From contig CAJUEY010000013.1 in the NCBI GenBank assembly GCA_910585825.1, positions 1 through 64,000 of the forward strand: 64,000 bases of DNA, written 5' to 3'. Source of the stretch: an uncultured Lachnospiraceae bacterium (GTDB lineage: Bacteria > Bacillota > Clostridia > Lachnospirales > Lachnospiraceae). Positions 7,305 through 17,200 of the stretch are shown here, in pieces. Made by a program: the position numbers and the translations under genes. Within the stretch, counting starts at the first letter, position 1. The number at the start of each line of letters is the position of its first letter. The notes under the pieces were generated by a model. It was not told the DNA's origin, did no database searches, and saw only the letters and a program-made list of their open reading frames with translations.

Positions 7305-8219
7305 ATGAGTAAACTGGTATTTATGTTCCCGGGACAGGGGTCTCAGTATGTGGGAATGGGAAAAGAATTTTATGAAAAATTTCCGGTATGCAGGGAAGTA
7401 TATGATCTTGCAGGCGAGGCGTCCGGACTGGATGTGGCGAAGCTTTGTTTTGAAGAAAATGATCAGCTTCATATTACCGAATATACGCAGATTGCCATGC
7501 TTGCCACAGAGGCGGCAATTTATGCGGCATTAAAGGAAAACGGATATACCCCGGACATTACTGCCGGATTAAGTCTTGGAGAATACGGCGCGCTGATTGC
7601 ATCCGGCGTTATGAGTATGAAAGATGCTTTTGCAGTCATCCGCAAAAGAGGCATCTATATGCAGAATGCCGTTCCCACAGGCGGCGCGATGAGCGCCGTG
7701 CTTGGCATGGACGCCGGGGCAATTGAAGAAATCTGCGAAAACACGGAAGGAATGGTTTCTATTGCAAACTACAACTGTCCGGGACAGATTGTCATAACCG
7801 GTGAAAAAGCAGCCGTAGACGCCGCCGGAGCGGCATTAAAAGACGCCGGCGCAAAACGGATCGTGCCTCTTAAAGTAAGCGGTCCGTTTCATTCTCCCAT
7901 GCTTTCAGGAGCGGGAGAGCAGCTTGGCGGGGCATTAAAAGATGTAAAAATTGCAGATCATTTCATTCCTTATGTGGCAAACGTAACGGCCGATTATGTG
8001 ACAAAGGAGGAAGACGTTAAGCCTCTTCTGGAAAAACAGGTAGCCTCCAGCGTCCGCTGGCAGCAGACCATAGAGCGTCTGATTGCAGACGGGGCAGATA
8101 CCTTCGTGGAAATCGGACCGGGAAAAACGCTTTCCGGATTCATGCGCAAGATCAATCGGAATGTAACGGTGTGCAATATTGACAAAATGGAGGATTTTGA
8201 GAAGTATGTTAACGGATAA
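7305..8219 (+). CDS. fabD: Malonyl-CoA:ACP transacylase
   Basis: This 304-residue enzyme moves malonyl from CoA to ACP. The start MSKLVFMFPGQGSQYVGMG contains the conserved GQGSQ loop. The nucleophile is Ser90 in GLSLGEYGAL, and the catalytic His lies in GPFHSPML about 107 residues later. ATG at 7305 has AGAGG upstream. Its last 14 bases overlap the fabG start, so the two genes are translationally coupled. Confidence 0.95.
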   Translation: MSKLVFMFPGQGSQYVGMGKEFYEKFPVCREVYDLAGEASGLDVAKLCFEENDQLHITEYTQIAMLATEAAIYAALKENGYTPDITAGLSLGEYGALIASGVMSMKDAFAVIRKRGIYMQNAVPTGGAMSAVLGMDAGAIEEICENTEGMVSIANYNCPGQIVITGEKAAVDAAGAALKDAGAKRIVPLKVSGPFHSPMLSGAGEQLGGALKDVKIADHFIPYVANVTADYVTKEEDVKPLLEKQVASSVRWQQTIERLIADGADTFVEIGPGKTLSGFMRKINRNVTVCNIDKMEDFEKYVNG

Positions 8220-8946
8220 AATCGCACTTGTAACCGGAGCAAGCCGGGGAATCGGCGCAGCCATTGCGAAAGCCTTTGCAAAGGAAGGCGCAGTCGTTGT
8301 AATAAATTACAACGGTTCCAAAGAAAAGGCACAGGCAGCGGCGGATGAAATTACGTCATCCGGAGGAAAAGCGGAAATTTATCAGTGCAGCGTTTCTGAT
8401 TTTGATGCCTGTGGAGACATGATAAAGACGCTGATTAAGAAATACGGACGCATAGATATACTTGTAAATAATGCCGGGATTACAAGAGACGGACTTTTGA
8501 TGAAAATGGCGGAAGAGGATTTTGATGCGGTGATTGACACCAATTTAAAAGGCGCATTCAACACGATCCGCCACATGTCCCGTTATTTTTTAAAGCAGAA
8601 AAGCGGAAAAATCATCAACATTTCTTCCGTTTCCGGCATTTTGGGAAATGCGGGCCAGGCGAATTATTCCGCCAGCAAGGCAGGGGTGATCGGCCTGACA
8701 AAGAGTGCGGCGAGAGAGCTGGCGAGCCGGGGAATCCAGGTCAATGCCATTGCGCCGGGATTCATTGCAACGGATATGACCGACGCTATGCCGGAGGAAG
8801 CAAAGGAGAAAATGACGGAAATGATTCCTCTTAACCGGATCGGGAAACCGGAAGAAATTGCGGATATGGCGGTTTTTCTGGCGTCCGGCAAAGCGGATTA
8901 CATTACCGGCCAGGTGTTTGCAGTCGATGGAGGAATGACGATTTAG
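8206..8946 (+). CDS. fabG: 3-oxoacyl-ACP reductase
   Basis: This 246-residue short-chain dehydrogenase reduces beta-ketoacyl-ACP with NADPH. Motifs are TGASRGIGAAIA for cofactor binding, NNAG, the catalytic Ser in NISSVSG, and YSASKAG with Tyr and Lys. The C-terminus DGGMTI is typical of FabG. The ATG at 8206 lies inside the end of fabD. Confidence 0.95.
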   Translation: MLTDKIALVTGASRGIGAAIAKAFAKEGAVVVINYNGSKEKAQAAADEITSSGGKAEIYQCSVSDFDACGDMIKTLIKKYGRIDILVNNAGITRDGLLMKMAEEDFDAVIDTNLKGAFNTIRHMSRYFLKQKSGKIINISSVSGILGNAGQANYSASKAGVIGLTKSAARELASRGIQVNAIAPGFIATDMTDAMPEEAKEKMTEMIPLNRIGKPEEIADMAVFLASGKADYITGQVFAVDGGMTI

Positions 8947-8970
8947 AACAGGAAAGAAAGGCAGAGTATC

Positions 8971-10209
8971 ATGAAGAGAAGAGTTGTTGTAACGGGTATG
9001 GGCGCGATTACGCCGATCGGACTGAACGTAGGGGATTTCTGGCAGTCCATAAAAGAAGGCAGACATGGATTTGCCCCGATTACCAGATTTGACACATCCG
9101 AATATAAATGTCATATTGCCGCAGAGGTAAAAGGCTTTGAGGGCAAAAACTTTATGGATTTTAAAGCGGCAAAGCGTATGGAACTGTTTTCCCAGTATGC
9201 GGTTGCAGCGGCAAAGGAGGCGCTTTTGGATTCCGGCATTCATATGGAAGAGGAAGATCCTTATCGCGTGGGCTGTGCCATCGGTTCCGGCATCGGAAGT
9301 TTACAGGCCATGGAACGGGAACACAAAAAGCTGTTGGAAAAAGGACCGAACCGGGTAAATCCCCTGCTGGTGCCCATGATGATTTCCAATATGGCGGCGG
9401 GAAATGTTTCCATACAATTTGGACTGAAAGGAAAAAGCATCAATTCCGTAACGGCCTGCGCCACCGGAACAAATACCATTGGAGAGGCATTCCGCTCCAT
9501 TCAGTATGGAGAAACGGATATTATGGTTTCAGGAGGAGCGGAAAGCAGCGTGACGCCGGTGGGAATAGCCGGATTTACAGCATTGACGGCTCTTTCTACG
9601 GAAGAGAATCCGGATAAATGTTCCCTTCCTTTCGATAAAAACAGAAGCGGTTTTGTTATGGGAGAAGGCGCTGCAGTCGTCATATTAGAAGAGCTTGCCC
9701 ATGCAAAAGCAAGAGGAGCGAAAATATATGGAGAAGTAGTCGGCTACGGCTGTTCTTCCGATGCGTATCATATTACTTCTCCGGAGGAAAGCGGAGCGGG
9801 AGCGGCAAGAGCAATGACAAACGCAATCGAGGATGCCGGACTGCAGCCGGAGGATATCTTATACATCAATGCCCACGGCACCGGAACCCATCACAATGAT
9901 TTGTTTGAGACAAGAGCGATTAAGCTTGCATTCGGCAGCCATGCAGAGAATCTGAAGATTAACTCCACCAAGTCGATGATCGGTCATCTTCTGGGAGCGG
10001 CGGGAGCCATTGAATTCGTTACCTGCATAAAAGAGCTGGAAGAAGGGTATCTGCATAAAACGGCAGGCTATACAACGCCGGATGAAGAAATTGATCTGGA
10101 TTACTGTAAAGAAGCGGTAACCGGAGAGTTCAAATATGCGCTGAGCAATTCGTTAGGCTTTGGAGGACACAATGCAAGTCTCCTTCTGGCAAAATATAGT
10201 GAAGATTAA
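8971..10209 (+). CDS. fabF: 3-oxoacyl-ACP synthase II
   Basis: This 412-residue condensing enzyme elongates acyl-ACP with malonyl-ACP. The catalytic triad is Cys163 in TACATGTN, His302 in NAHGTGTHHND and His339 in KSMIGHLLGAAG. Length and termini are those of FabF. It starts 24 bases after fabG with GAAAGAAAGG upstream. In many clostridial operons accB follows this gene; here fabZ follows directly. Confidence 0.95.
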   Translation: MKRRVVVTGMGAITPIGLNVGDFWQSIKEGRHGFAPITRFDTSEYKCHIAAEVKGFEGKNFMDFKAAKRMELFSQYAVAAAKEALLDSGIHMEEEDPYRVGCAIGSGIGSLQAMEREHKKLLEKGPNRVNPLLVPMMISNMAAGNVSIQFGLKGKSINSVTACATGTNTIGEAFRSIQYGETDIMVSGGAESSVTPVGIAGFTALTALSTEENPDKCSLPFDKNRSGFVMGEGAAVVILEELAHAKARGAKIYGEVVGYGCSSDAYHITSPEESGAGAARAMTNAIEDAGLQPEDILYINAHGTGTHHNDLFETRAIKLAFGSHAENLKINSTKSMIGHLLGAAGAIEFVTCIKELEEGYLHKTAGYTTPDEEIDLDYCKEAVTGEFKYALSNSLGFGGHNASLLLAKYSED

Positions 10210-10225
10210 ACGAGGAATAAAAGTC

Positions 10226-10663
10226 ATGTCATTATTAAATACCAAACAGATTATGGAGATCATTCCACACAGACAGCCGTTTCTTCTGATTGATACGATT
10301 GAAGAACTGGAACCGGGCGTAAAAGCTGTGGGCAGAAAATGCGTCAGCTATAATGAACCTTATTTTGTGGGGCATTTTCCAAAGGAGCCTGTTATGCCGG
10401 GCGTGCTCATGATAGAGGCAATGGCCCAGGCAGGCGCGGTCGCTATTTTAAGCAAGCCGGAAAATAAGGGAAAAACGGCTTATTTTGCAGGCATCAGCAA
10501 TGCAAAATTCAAACAGAAGGTTCTGCCCGGCGATGTATTAACGCTGGAGCTTGAAATTATTAAGGAAAAAGGTCCCATAGGAATCGGAAGAGGAACTGCA
10601 AGGGTAGATGGAAAAATTGCAGCATCTGCAGAATTGACATTTGCAATTGGAAATGGGGAATAA
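10226..10663 (+). CDS. fabZ: 3-hydroxyacyl-ACP dehydratase
   Basis: This 145-residue hotdog-fold enzyme removes water from 3-hydroxyacyl-ACP. The catalytic His is in [11 protein letters not shown], and the catalytic Glu in [19 protein letters not shown] at 10226 follows CGAGGAATAAAAGTC and begins 16 bases after fabF. The stop is two bases from the accDA start. Confidence 0.94.
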   Translation: MSLLNTKQIMEIIPHRQPFLLIDTIEELEPGVKAVGRKCVSYNEPYFVGHFPKEPVMPGVLMIEAMAQAGAVAILSKPENKGKTAYFAGISNAKFKQKVLPGDVLTLELEIIKEKGPIGIGRGTARVDGKIAASAELTFAIGNGE

Positions 10664-10665
10664 AA

Positions 10666-12357
10666 ATGGCGGCAATTTTAAATAAAAAGAAATTTATAAA
10701 ACTGCAAAAACAGCAGGAATCGAAAGATGTTATCGTATGTCCTGTATGTAAAAAAGAACTGAATAAACTGGAAGTCATCATCAACAAATACGTATGTTAT
10801 GAATGTGAAAGTTATTTTCGCGTACGTACCTCAAACAGAATAAAGATGGTCGCGGACAAAGAAAGCTTTACGCCGTGGTTTGAGGATATGGAATTTCAAA
10901 ATCCATTGGATTTTCCGGGGTATGACGAGAAAATTAAGGCGGCGCAGGAAAAGACGGGATTGTCAGAAGGCGTTGCCGTAGGCGAGGCGAAAATCTATGG
11001 AGAGTCCGTTGTATTGGGCGTCTGCGACGCCAGATTTTTAATGGGCAGCATGGGACATATTGTGGGAGAAAAGATTGCGTCAGCAGTGGAAAAAGCAACG
11101 GAACGCAGACTTCCGGTGATTTTATTCTGCTGTTCCGGCGGCGCAAGGATGCAGGAAGGAATTATTTCTCTGATGCAGATGGCAAAGACGTCTGCAGCCT
11201 TAAAAAAACATTCCGATGCAGGACTGTTGTACATTCCCGTTTTAACAGATCCCACTACCGGCGGCGTAACGGCAAGCTTTGCCATGCTGGGAGATATTAT
11301 TCTGGCGGAGCCGGGAGCGTTAATTGGATTTGCAGGTCCCAGAGTCATTGAGCAGACTATAGGACAGAAATTGCCGGAGGGATTTCAAAGGGCGGAATTT
11401 CAGCTGGAGCATGGGTTTGTGGATGCGATCGTAGAAAGAAAGGATCTGAAAAAAACCCTCTATAAAATATTAAAGTTAAACCAGGTTCAGAAAGGGTATG
11501 ATCATTTTGAACCCTATAAAGAATTTACCTTCCGTCCCAGTGAGCTGATGAAGGAGCGGAATGCCAAAAGTAAAAGCATGAGCGCATGGGAAAAGGTCAA
11601 GGCAGTCAGAAATACAAAACGCCTTGCATCTGTGGATTATATGGAAGAGATTTTTGACAATTTTATAGAACTTCACGGCGACCGGTATTATCGGGACGAC
11701 CCCGCTATTGTGGGAGGAATTGCCAGTCTGGACGGACAGCCGGTAACGGTCATCGGCGTACACAAGGGAAAAGATTTAAAAGACTGTATGAAACATAATT
11801 ACGGTATGCCTTCTCCGGAAGGATACCGAAAAGCTCTTCGTCTGATGAAACAGGCGGAAAAATTCAATCGTCCGATTATTACTTTTGTGAATACTTCCGG
11901 CGCTTTCTGCGGAATGGAGGCAGAAGAGGGAGGACAGGGAGAGGCAATCGCCAGAAACCTCTATGAGATGTCCGGGATCAAAGTGCCGATTCTCTGCCTG
12001 ATGATTGGAGAAGGGGGAAGCGGAGGAGCGCTGGCCCTGGCAGTGGGAAACGAAGTATGGATGATGGAAAATGCCACGTATTCCATTCTTTCTCCGGAAG
12101 GTTTTGCATCCATTTTGTGGAAGGACAAAAAACGTGCGAAAGATGCCGCAGAGGTTATGAAAATCACAGCGCAGGATTTATATGATCTGCACGTAATAGA
12201 AAAGATAATACCGGAATTTGGAGGAGCAGATGAAAAATCTCTGCAGGATATTTCCCTGTTTCTAAAATTCCATATGAAAAAATTTTTAGAAAAATACAGC
12301 AAAATGAATGGAAATGAGCTGGCAGAAGACCGCTATCAGAGATTTCGCAGCTTTTAA
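10666..12357 (+). CDS. accDA: Acetyl-CoA carboxylase carboxyltransferase, beta and alpha subunits fused
   Basis: This 563-residue protein combines both halves of the carboxyltransferase that makes malonyl-CoA. Residues 1 to about 290 are AccD: the zinc ribbon is CPVCKKEL followed by CYECES, and the oxyanion region includes [11 protein letters not shown]. Residues from about 300 are AccA, with [34 protein letters not shown] and [14 protein letters not shown]. Neither the biotin carrier (accB) nor biotin carboxylase (accC) is encoded nearby, although the complex needs both. The two domains are in one uninterrupted frame, so this is a true fusion. Confidence 0.94.
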   Translation: MAAILNKKKFIKLQKQQESKDVIVCPVCKKELNKLEVIINKYVCYECESYFRVRTSNRIKMVADKESFTPWFEDMEFQNPLDFPGYDEKIKAAQEKTGLSEGVAVGEAKIYGESVVLGVCDARFLMGSMGHIVGEKIASAVEKATERRLPVILFCCSGGARMQEGIISLMQMAKTSAALKKHSDAGLLYIPVLTDPTTGGVTASFAMLGDIILAEPGALIGFAGPRVIEQTIGQKLPEGFQRAEFQLEHGFVDAIVERKDLKKTLYKILKLNQVQKGYDHFEPYKEFTFRPSELMKERNAKSKSMSAWEKVKAVRNTKRLASVDYMEEIFDNFIELHGDRYYRDDPAIVGGIASLDGQPVTVIGVHKGKDLKDCMKHNYGMPSPEGYRKALRLMKQAEKFNRPIITFVNTSGAFCGMEAEEGGQGEAIARNLYEMSGIKVPILCLMIGEGGSGGALALAVGNEVWMMENATYSILSPEGFASILWKDKKRAKDAAEVMKITAQDLYDLHVIEKIIPEFGGADEKSLQDISLFLKFHMKKFLEKYSKMNGNELAEDRYQRFRSF

Positions 12358-12373
12358 ATAAGGAGCAGAAGCA

Positions 12374-13339
12374 ATGAAGAGCAGAATATGTGGAACAGGA
12401 AGCGCGCTTCCTGGGAAAGAAGTAACCAATGACGATCTTAGTAAGGTTCTGGAAACTTCGGACGAATGGATCAAAAGCCGGACGGGAATCTGTTCCAGGC
12501 ATCTGGCAGTAGAAGAAACGCTTACAGAACTGACAGCTGAGGCCGCAGAAAAAGCGCTGCAGCAGGCTGGTATTCGGCCGGAGGAATTGGAGCTGATCAT
12601 ATCCGCAACTCTTTCGGCAGACAAAATACTGCCTTCCCTTTCCTGTGAGCTGCAGAGGGAGCTTGGAGCAGTAAATGCGGCGGCATTCGATATCAATGCC
12701 GCCTGCTCCGGATTTTTGTTTGCACTGCAGACGGCAGATGCTTATATCAAAAGCGGGCAGTACCAAAAAATTCTGGTGACCGGCGGCGAGATTTTATCCA
12801 AACTGATGGATTGGAATGACCGTTCCACATGCGTTTTATTTGGAGACGGTGCAGGAGCAGTTGTGGTAAAGGCAGATGAAACAGATGGCATTCTTGGCAG
12901 CATACAGGGTTCAGACGGGGCCAGAGGGGATGTCCTCTCCTGTGAAAACCGCAGAAACAACAATCCCTATACTGCAAATGAGAAAGCGCTTAGTTATGTA
13001 TATATGAATGGGCAGGAAGTCTACAAGTTTGCTGTGCGCACGGTACCAAAAGCAATTTGTGCGGCAGTGGAAAAAGCGGGATTTCAAATAGAGGAAATTG
13101 ATTTGTTTCTGATTCATCAGGCCAATATCCGCATTATTGAGGCCGTATCCAAACGCCTGGGTGTTTCTATGGACAAATTTCCCACAAATTTGCAGAAGTG
13201 CGGCAATATATCCGCGGGAAGCGTGCCGATTCTGTTAGATTATGTAAATAGAAAAGGCATGCTGCATAAGGGAGATAAGATTGTGCTTGCCGGATTTGGC
13301 GCCGGATTAAGCTGGGGCGCATCTGTGCTGACATGGTAA
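12374..13339 (+). CDS. fabH: 3-oxoacyl-ACP synthase III
   Basis: This 321-residue enzyme starts fatty-acid synthesis by joining acetyl-CoA (or a branched primer) to malonyl-ACP. The triad is Cys111 in NAACSGFLFAL, His248 in LIHQANIRI and Asn278 in GNISAGSVP. The TRTGI-type CoA-binding element appears as SRTGICSR. ATG at 12374 follows AAGGAGCAGAAGC. Its position near the end of the operon is unusual, since fabH often comes first, next to fabT. Confidence 0.94.
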   Translation: MKSRICGTGSALPGKEVTNDDLSKVLETSDEWIKSRTGICSRHLAVEETLTELTAEAAEKALQQAGIRPEELELIISATLSADKILPSLSCELQRELGAVNAAAFDINAACSGFLFALQTADAYIKSGQYQKILVTGGEILSKLMDWNDRSTCVLFGDGAGAVVVKADETDGILGSIQGSDGARGDVLSCENRRNNNPYTANEKALSYVYMNGQEVYKFAVRTVPKAICAAVEKAGFQIEEIDLFLIHQANIRIIEAVSKRLGVSMDKFPTNLQKCGNISAGSVPILLDYVNRKGMLHKGDKIVLAGFGAGLSWGASVLTW

Positions 13340-13358
13340 CACGCTGTTGGAGGTAAAT

Positions 13359-13820
13359 ATGGATACAAAGAAGAAACCGAATCCGGATGAAGTGCTAAAT
13401 GAGCTGTTAGTGAAACTGTTCAAAAATATTATGGAAATAGAAGAAAAATATCTGATTACACCGGATTTTAAAGACATCAGCGTCAATGATATGCATATTA
13501 TCGAAGCAATCGGACTCAAAGAGCCTAAAAGCATGTCTGCAGTGGCAAAGCTGATGTCTGTAACTACCGGCACATTGACAAAGTCCATGGACGGACTTTC
13601 AGAAAAAGGATATGTCATTCGGGAACGGGGAAAGAAGGATAAACGAATTGTATTTGTATCCTTGACCGGAAAAGGCAGAAGAGCGTTTGCTCATCATGAA
13701 GGGTTTCATCGGGATATGATCTCAAAGATCAAAGATGGGATTAATGAGCAGGAGGTTGCAATTCTGATTTATGCACTGGCAAAGCTGAATGATTATTTTA
13801 ACAGCATATATAAAGAGTAG
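13359..13820 (+). CDS. fabT: MarR-family regulator, probable FabT
   Basis: This 153-residue winged-helix protein is the likely repressor of the fatty-acid operon. The MarR helix-turn-helix is at MSAVAKLMSVTTGTLTKSMD, and the wing at KGYVIRERGKKDKRIVFVSLTGKG. FabT proteins of streptococci and clostridia use acyl-ACP as co-repressor and bind a TTTGA-TCAAA dyad; such a site lies at the operon promoter (6039-6051). ATG at 13359 has TTGGAGG upstream, 19 bases after fabH. Assignment rests on position and family rather than on a diagnostic residue. Confidence 0.8.
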   Translation: MDTKKKPNPDEVLNELLVKLFKNIMEIEEKYLITPDFKDISVNDMHIIEAIGLKEPKSMSAVAKLMSVTTGTLTKSMDGLSEKGYVIRERGKKDKRIVFVSLTGKGRRAFAHHEGFHRDMISKIKDGINEQEVAILIYALAKLNDYFNSIYKE

Positions 13821-13865
13821 GTTCATTTTACGCCTCATTTCATAACAGGATTTCAAAACTTTTTC

Positions 13866-13894
13866 TTGACAGGAGAAGGGAATAGCGTTATATT
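13866..13894 (+). promoter_or_regulatory. Sigma-A promoter in the gap after fabT
   Basis: TTGACA at 13866-13871 and TATATT at 13889-13894 are spaced by 17 bases. No reading frame starts until 14227, more than 300 bases downstream, and a terminator lies between. Transcription should begin near 13901. Confidence 0.7.
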
Positions 13895-13900
13895 ATAAAT

Positions 13901-14022
13901 GTACATTTTTATATTTCATTTTTCATTAGATGTCGCAAAAAGTACACTTAATGAGACAGATATAAATGTACGGAAATGCATGTGAAAAGAGTAAGGACAG
14001 ATTTTACATCTGTCTTTTTTTT
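13901..14022 (+). ncRNA. Candidate small RNA or attenuated leader
   Basis: Between the promoter above and a clear terminator (stem 13995-14002 with 14008-14015, then eight T) lie about 120 bases without a convincing reading frame. The 5' end, starting GTACATTT at 13901, can pair with AAATGTAC at 13964-13971. AGACAGAT at 13954-13961 is complementary to the terminator's 3' arm ATCTGTCT, so it could compete with the terminator stem. The RNA could act independently, or as a switchable leader of the surface-protein gene 200 bases further on. No known RNA family is recognised. Confidence 0.5.
13995..14022 (+). terminator. Rho-independent terminator upstream of the large surface protein
   Basis: GGACAGAT pairs with ATCTGTCT around the loop TTTAC, followed by a run of eight T. 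The rest of the gap to 14226 holds T-rich sequence and a GAGAGGAGA ribosome site, but no convincing second promoter. Confidence 0.8.
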
Positions 14023-14226
14023 GCGCCATTTTATGGGGGATTTGCCATGAAATGGTGTTTTTTTGCGTAAAATAATTGTTTCTTTTTTTTGCCATTTCCA
14101 GTTGTCTCACATTGTGTGCTTTATGCGACAATTTTCAGAAAATAGGAAAAAGGGAGGATGGGGAAGGAAACAAGATTGAGTGAAACAGATTAAGAAAGAA
14201 ACAGGATTCAGAGAGGAGATTTGAGA

Positions 14227-17200
14227 ATGAAATTAAAAAGAATTTTAGCCGGAATTCTGACCGGGGTTATGATGATTACCGGCATTCCGGCGCTTGGACT
14301 GGAGAATGCAGCTTCGGTTCCGGTCTATGCAGATGATGTTGTTGACAGTACAGGGTCCAATATAGCATGGGATAACATTGCAAAGGACAAAGCAGTCAAA
14401 GCATCCGGGACGCAGACAGTCAATTCCGGACAGGAAAGTACGGTGCAGGCTGCGAATGCTGTGGACGGAAATGCGGGTACAAAATGGGTGAGTGCAGATA
14501 TCACTACGGCAGTGCCATCACATTATCTGACAATTGATCTTGAGGAGACAATGTCTCCCGTTGACCACATTACAGTAAAATTTGACGGAGAGGCATGGAC
14601 TTCCAAATACAAGGTGGAAACAAGCCATACCGGCAAAACGGGAAGCTGGAGAGAAGTAAAGACGCAGAATAAAGCGGATTACGAAAATGCAGCTGAATGG
14701 ATGACAAATACGTTTGATCGGAATATCAGAAACGAGAGAATGGTTTTGAGACGATATGTTCGCTTTACATTTGAAGATTTAAATGATGCAGATGAAAATA
14801 CATCAACAGGAGTGGCTGTATCAGAGATTGAGATTTATGGAACCAATCCAAAAGAGATTCAGGCTCCGATTGTAGAGATTACAAAACCGGTAGATGGTAA
14901 ATATCCGGAAATTGCAGATGTAAAGGCGTCAACAGGATCAAATTATCATACAGATCTGGCAGACAGAACGATTCCGGCATCTACGTTTATTAAAATAGGT
15001 ACAGGTACCAGAACGACAGAACGCCGTGAAGTGGGAGAAGGAGCTACAAAAGAATTAGTAGACGCTCCTGTTTGGACAGGCGGAACTGTAGCTGGCCAGC
15101 TTGAAGGAGATGAAATGTTCATAGACGAAGAAAATGGCATATATGGATTTAACTCTCCGGTACAGACACGTGGAACAGCGAATAAATATGATGTTTGGGG
15201 AAGTGATGTTAAGGTTGTATCATTTCAGCTTTATTTGAAAAAGATGCCTGATACAGGAAAAACAATCGATGTTTTTGGAAAAAGTGATAAATTTGCGGTA
15301 CAGCTGCAGCGAAAAAACGGTAAAATTGACGGCTCAACAGGCAGTGACATAGATATGTGTGAAATAATGACATATATGCAGGGGCTTGACCAGGGAACCG
15401 ATGCACAGGGACATGCGATTGAAACCTGGGCGGAAGCATGTTTTAGATTTCCTGCGTCAGAGTTTGAGAGTAACTATAAAGAACGCTGGCTGGATATATT
15501 GATTGTTGTGGATGGACAGGGTTATCAGCGTCTGTATGTGGATGGAAAATGTAATACTTATTTGAAAGAAGATGGTAAAGCTATACCAAAAGAAGTGCCC
15601 ACTGCAAAAAAACTTCAGCCATTTGCGCTTGGTTACAATCTTGCAAATTATGAGAAGGGGAACCAGGATTTTGCACAGCAGTTAGAGACCGTAAAAACAC
15701 ATATGTTTACGGTAGATTATGGTTATATAGCGCGGTTTAAATTTTATTCAAATGCAAATTACAATGGGACGGTAAATGCATCTGGAACAGATATTACGGA
15801 TGCCGTAACATTAAAGAACTTCAATTTCAATGCAGACAACAATCTTAAAACAATGGAAGACAGCATTGCAGCGGCTGGCGGAAACAAGAATGATGTATAT
15901 GACATCATTACCAATATGCTCCAGGAAGAGATGCCGACAGCAAGAATCACCCTCTGCCCCTATAGCAGATCTACCGAATGGGAGAAGTATGTAGAAAATA
16001 CAGATGGCAACGGAGGCACATGGCAAAGCTGGAAAGACTGGGATGCAAGCGCAGTCAACCGAAAATTTGCAAATGTCGGCAGTACAAAATACAGAGCGGT
16101 TACGAGACTTGTCGCAGATGAGGGATTTCTGTTCAACAGTGACGTTCGAGATCAGATGCTTGCTAATGTAGAGGCAAATGATGCAAATGCAGTAACAACC
16201 GTAAAATTATCTGAAAAGAACAGATACCTGACAATTACAACTTATTATGGAGTAACGGGCGCGAATGATACGGCAATTCAGGATAATATTTGCGCAATTG
16301 AGGAGCTCATTGTAGATAACGGTGAAGACGAAGAAATAAAATTAATTTATGATTCGACTCTGAATGCGGATCAGAAATCGGTGACAATTTCGAAACCGCA
16401 GGCTATATTTGAAAAGTGTGCGCGGCATGAAAATGCGAAAGTGGATATTTCTTATGCATTAAAAGGCGGCGCACAGGAAAATGAATACATTAAGCTGGAA
16501 GAGCTTAGTGACGGAAGCTTAAAGATCACACCGAAAAAATCCTCCAGACTTGTAATCGGACATGTGCCGTTGGATGTAGTTGTAACGGCTGTTTTGCAGG
16601 ATGAGAATGGAAATGCAATTGAAGATCCGACTATTACAGATCCAAATAAAGATAAAACGATAAAGAAGACGGAAACCATTCGTGTAGAAGTAGACGAGCC
16701 GGCGGCAAGTGAAAACCAGAAGATTACAAGAGCGCCTGAAATTAAAATAACAGCGCCAAAAGCAGAAACTTATCCGAGAGTTGCGGACATCAGCATATCA
16801 GAGGAAGCGGTTCATTATACCGATATCGGAGATCGCATGGAGCCGAAGGCGACATTCGTACAGCTGACAAAGAGTACAATGGATCAGTACATTGAAGAGG
16901 ATAGCAGAATTACCGCTGATAATCCGGCGCAGGATGTACCGAGTACAGTTGCAGATCCGAAGATCGTTAACAAGGACGGTGTATGGGCGTATAGCGCACA
17001 GGGACAAACACCTGGACTTGAAAACAAATTTGACGTATACGGCACAGATGTAAAGGTAATCTCTTTTAAACTGTGGTTGGAGAGTTGGCCGGCGTCTGGC
17101 AAAGTAAGTGTGTTTGGAAAAGGAAGCCAGTATGCGATACAGCTGGACGGTAGTAATAAAGAATTTTTGATGTATATGGAAAATGACGGAACAAAACATG

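Noticed and set aside
10666..12357. accD-accA fusion as a sequencing artefact
   Set aside because: The two domains are joined by a linker in one open frame with no missing stop or overlap signature, and such fusions are known in Firmicutes.
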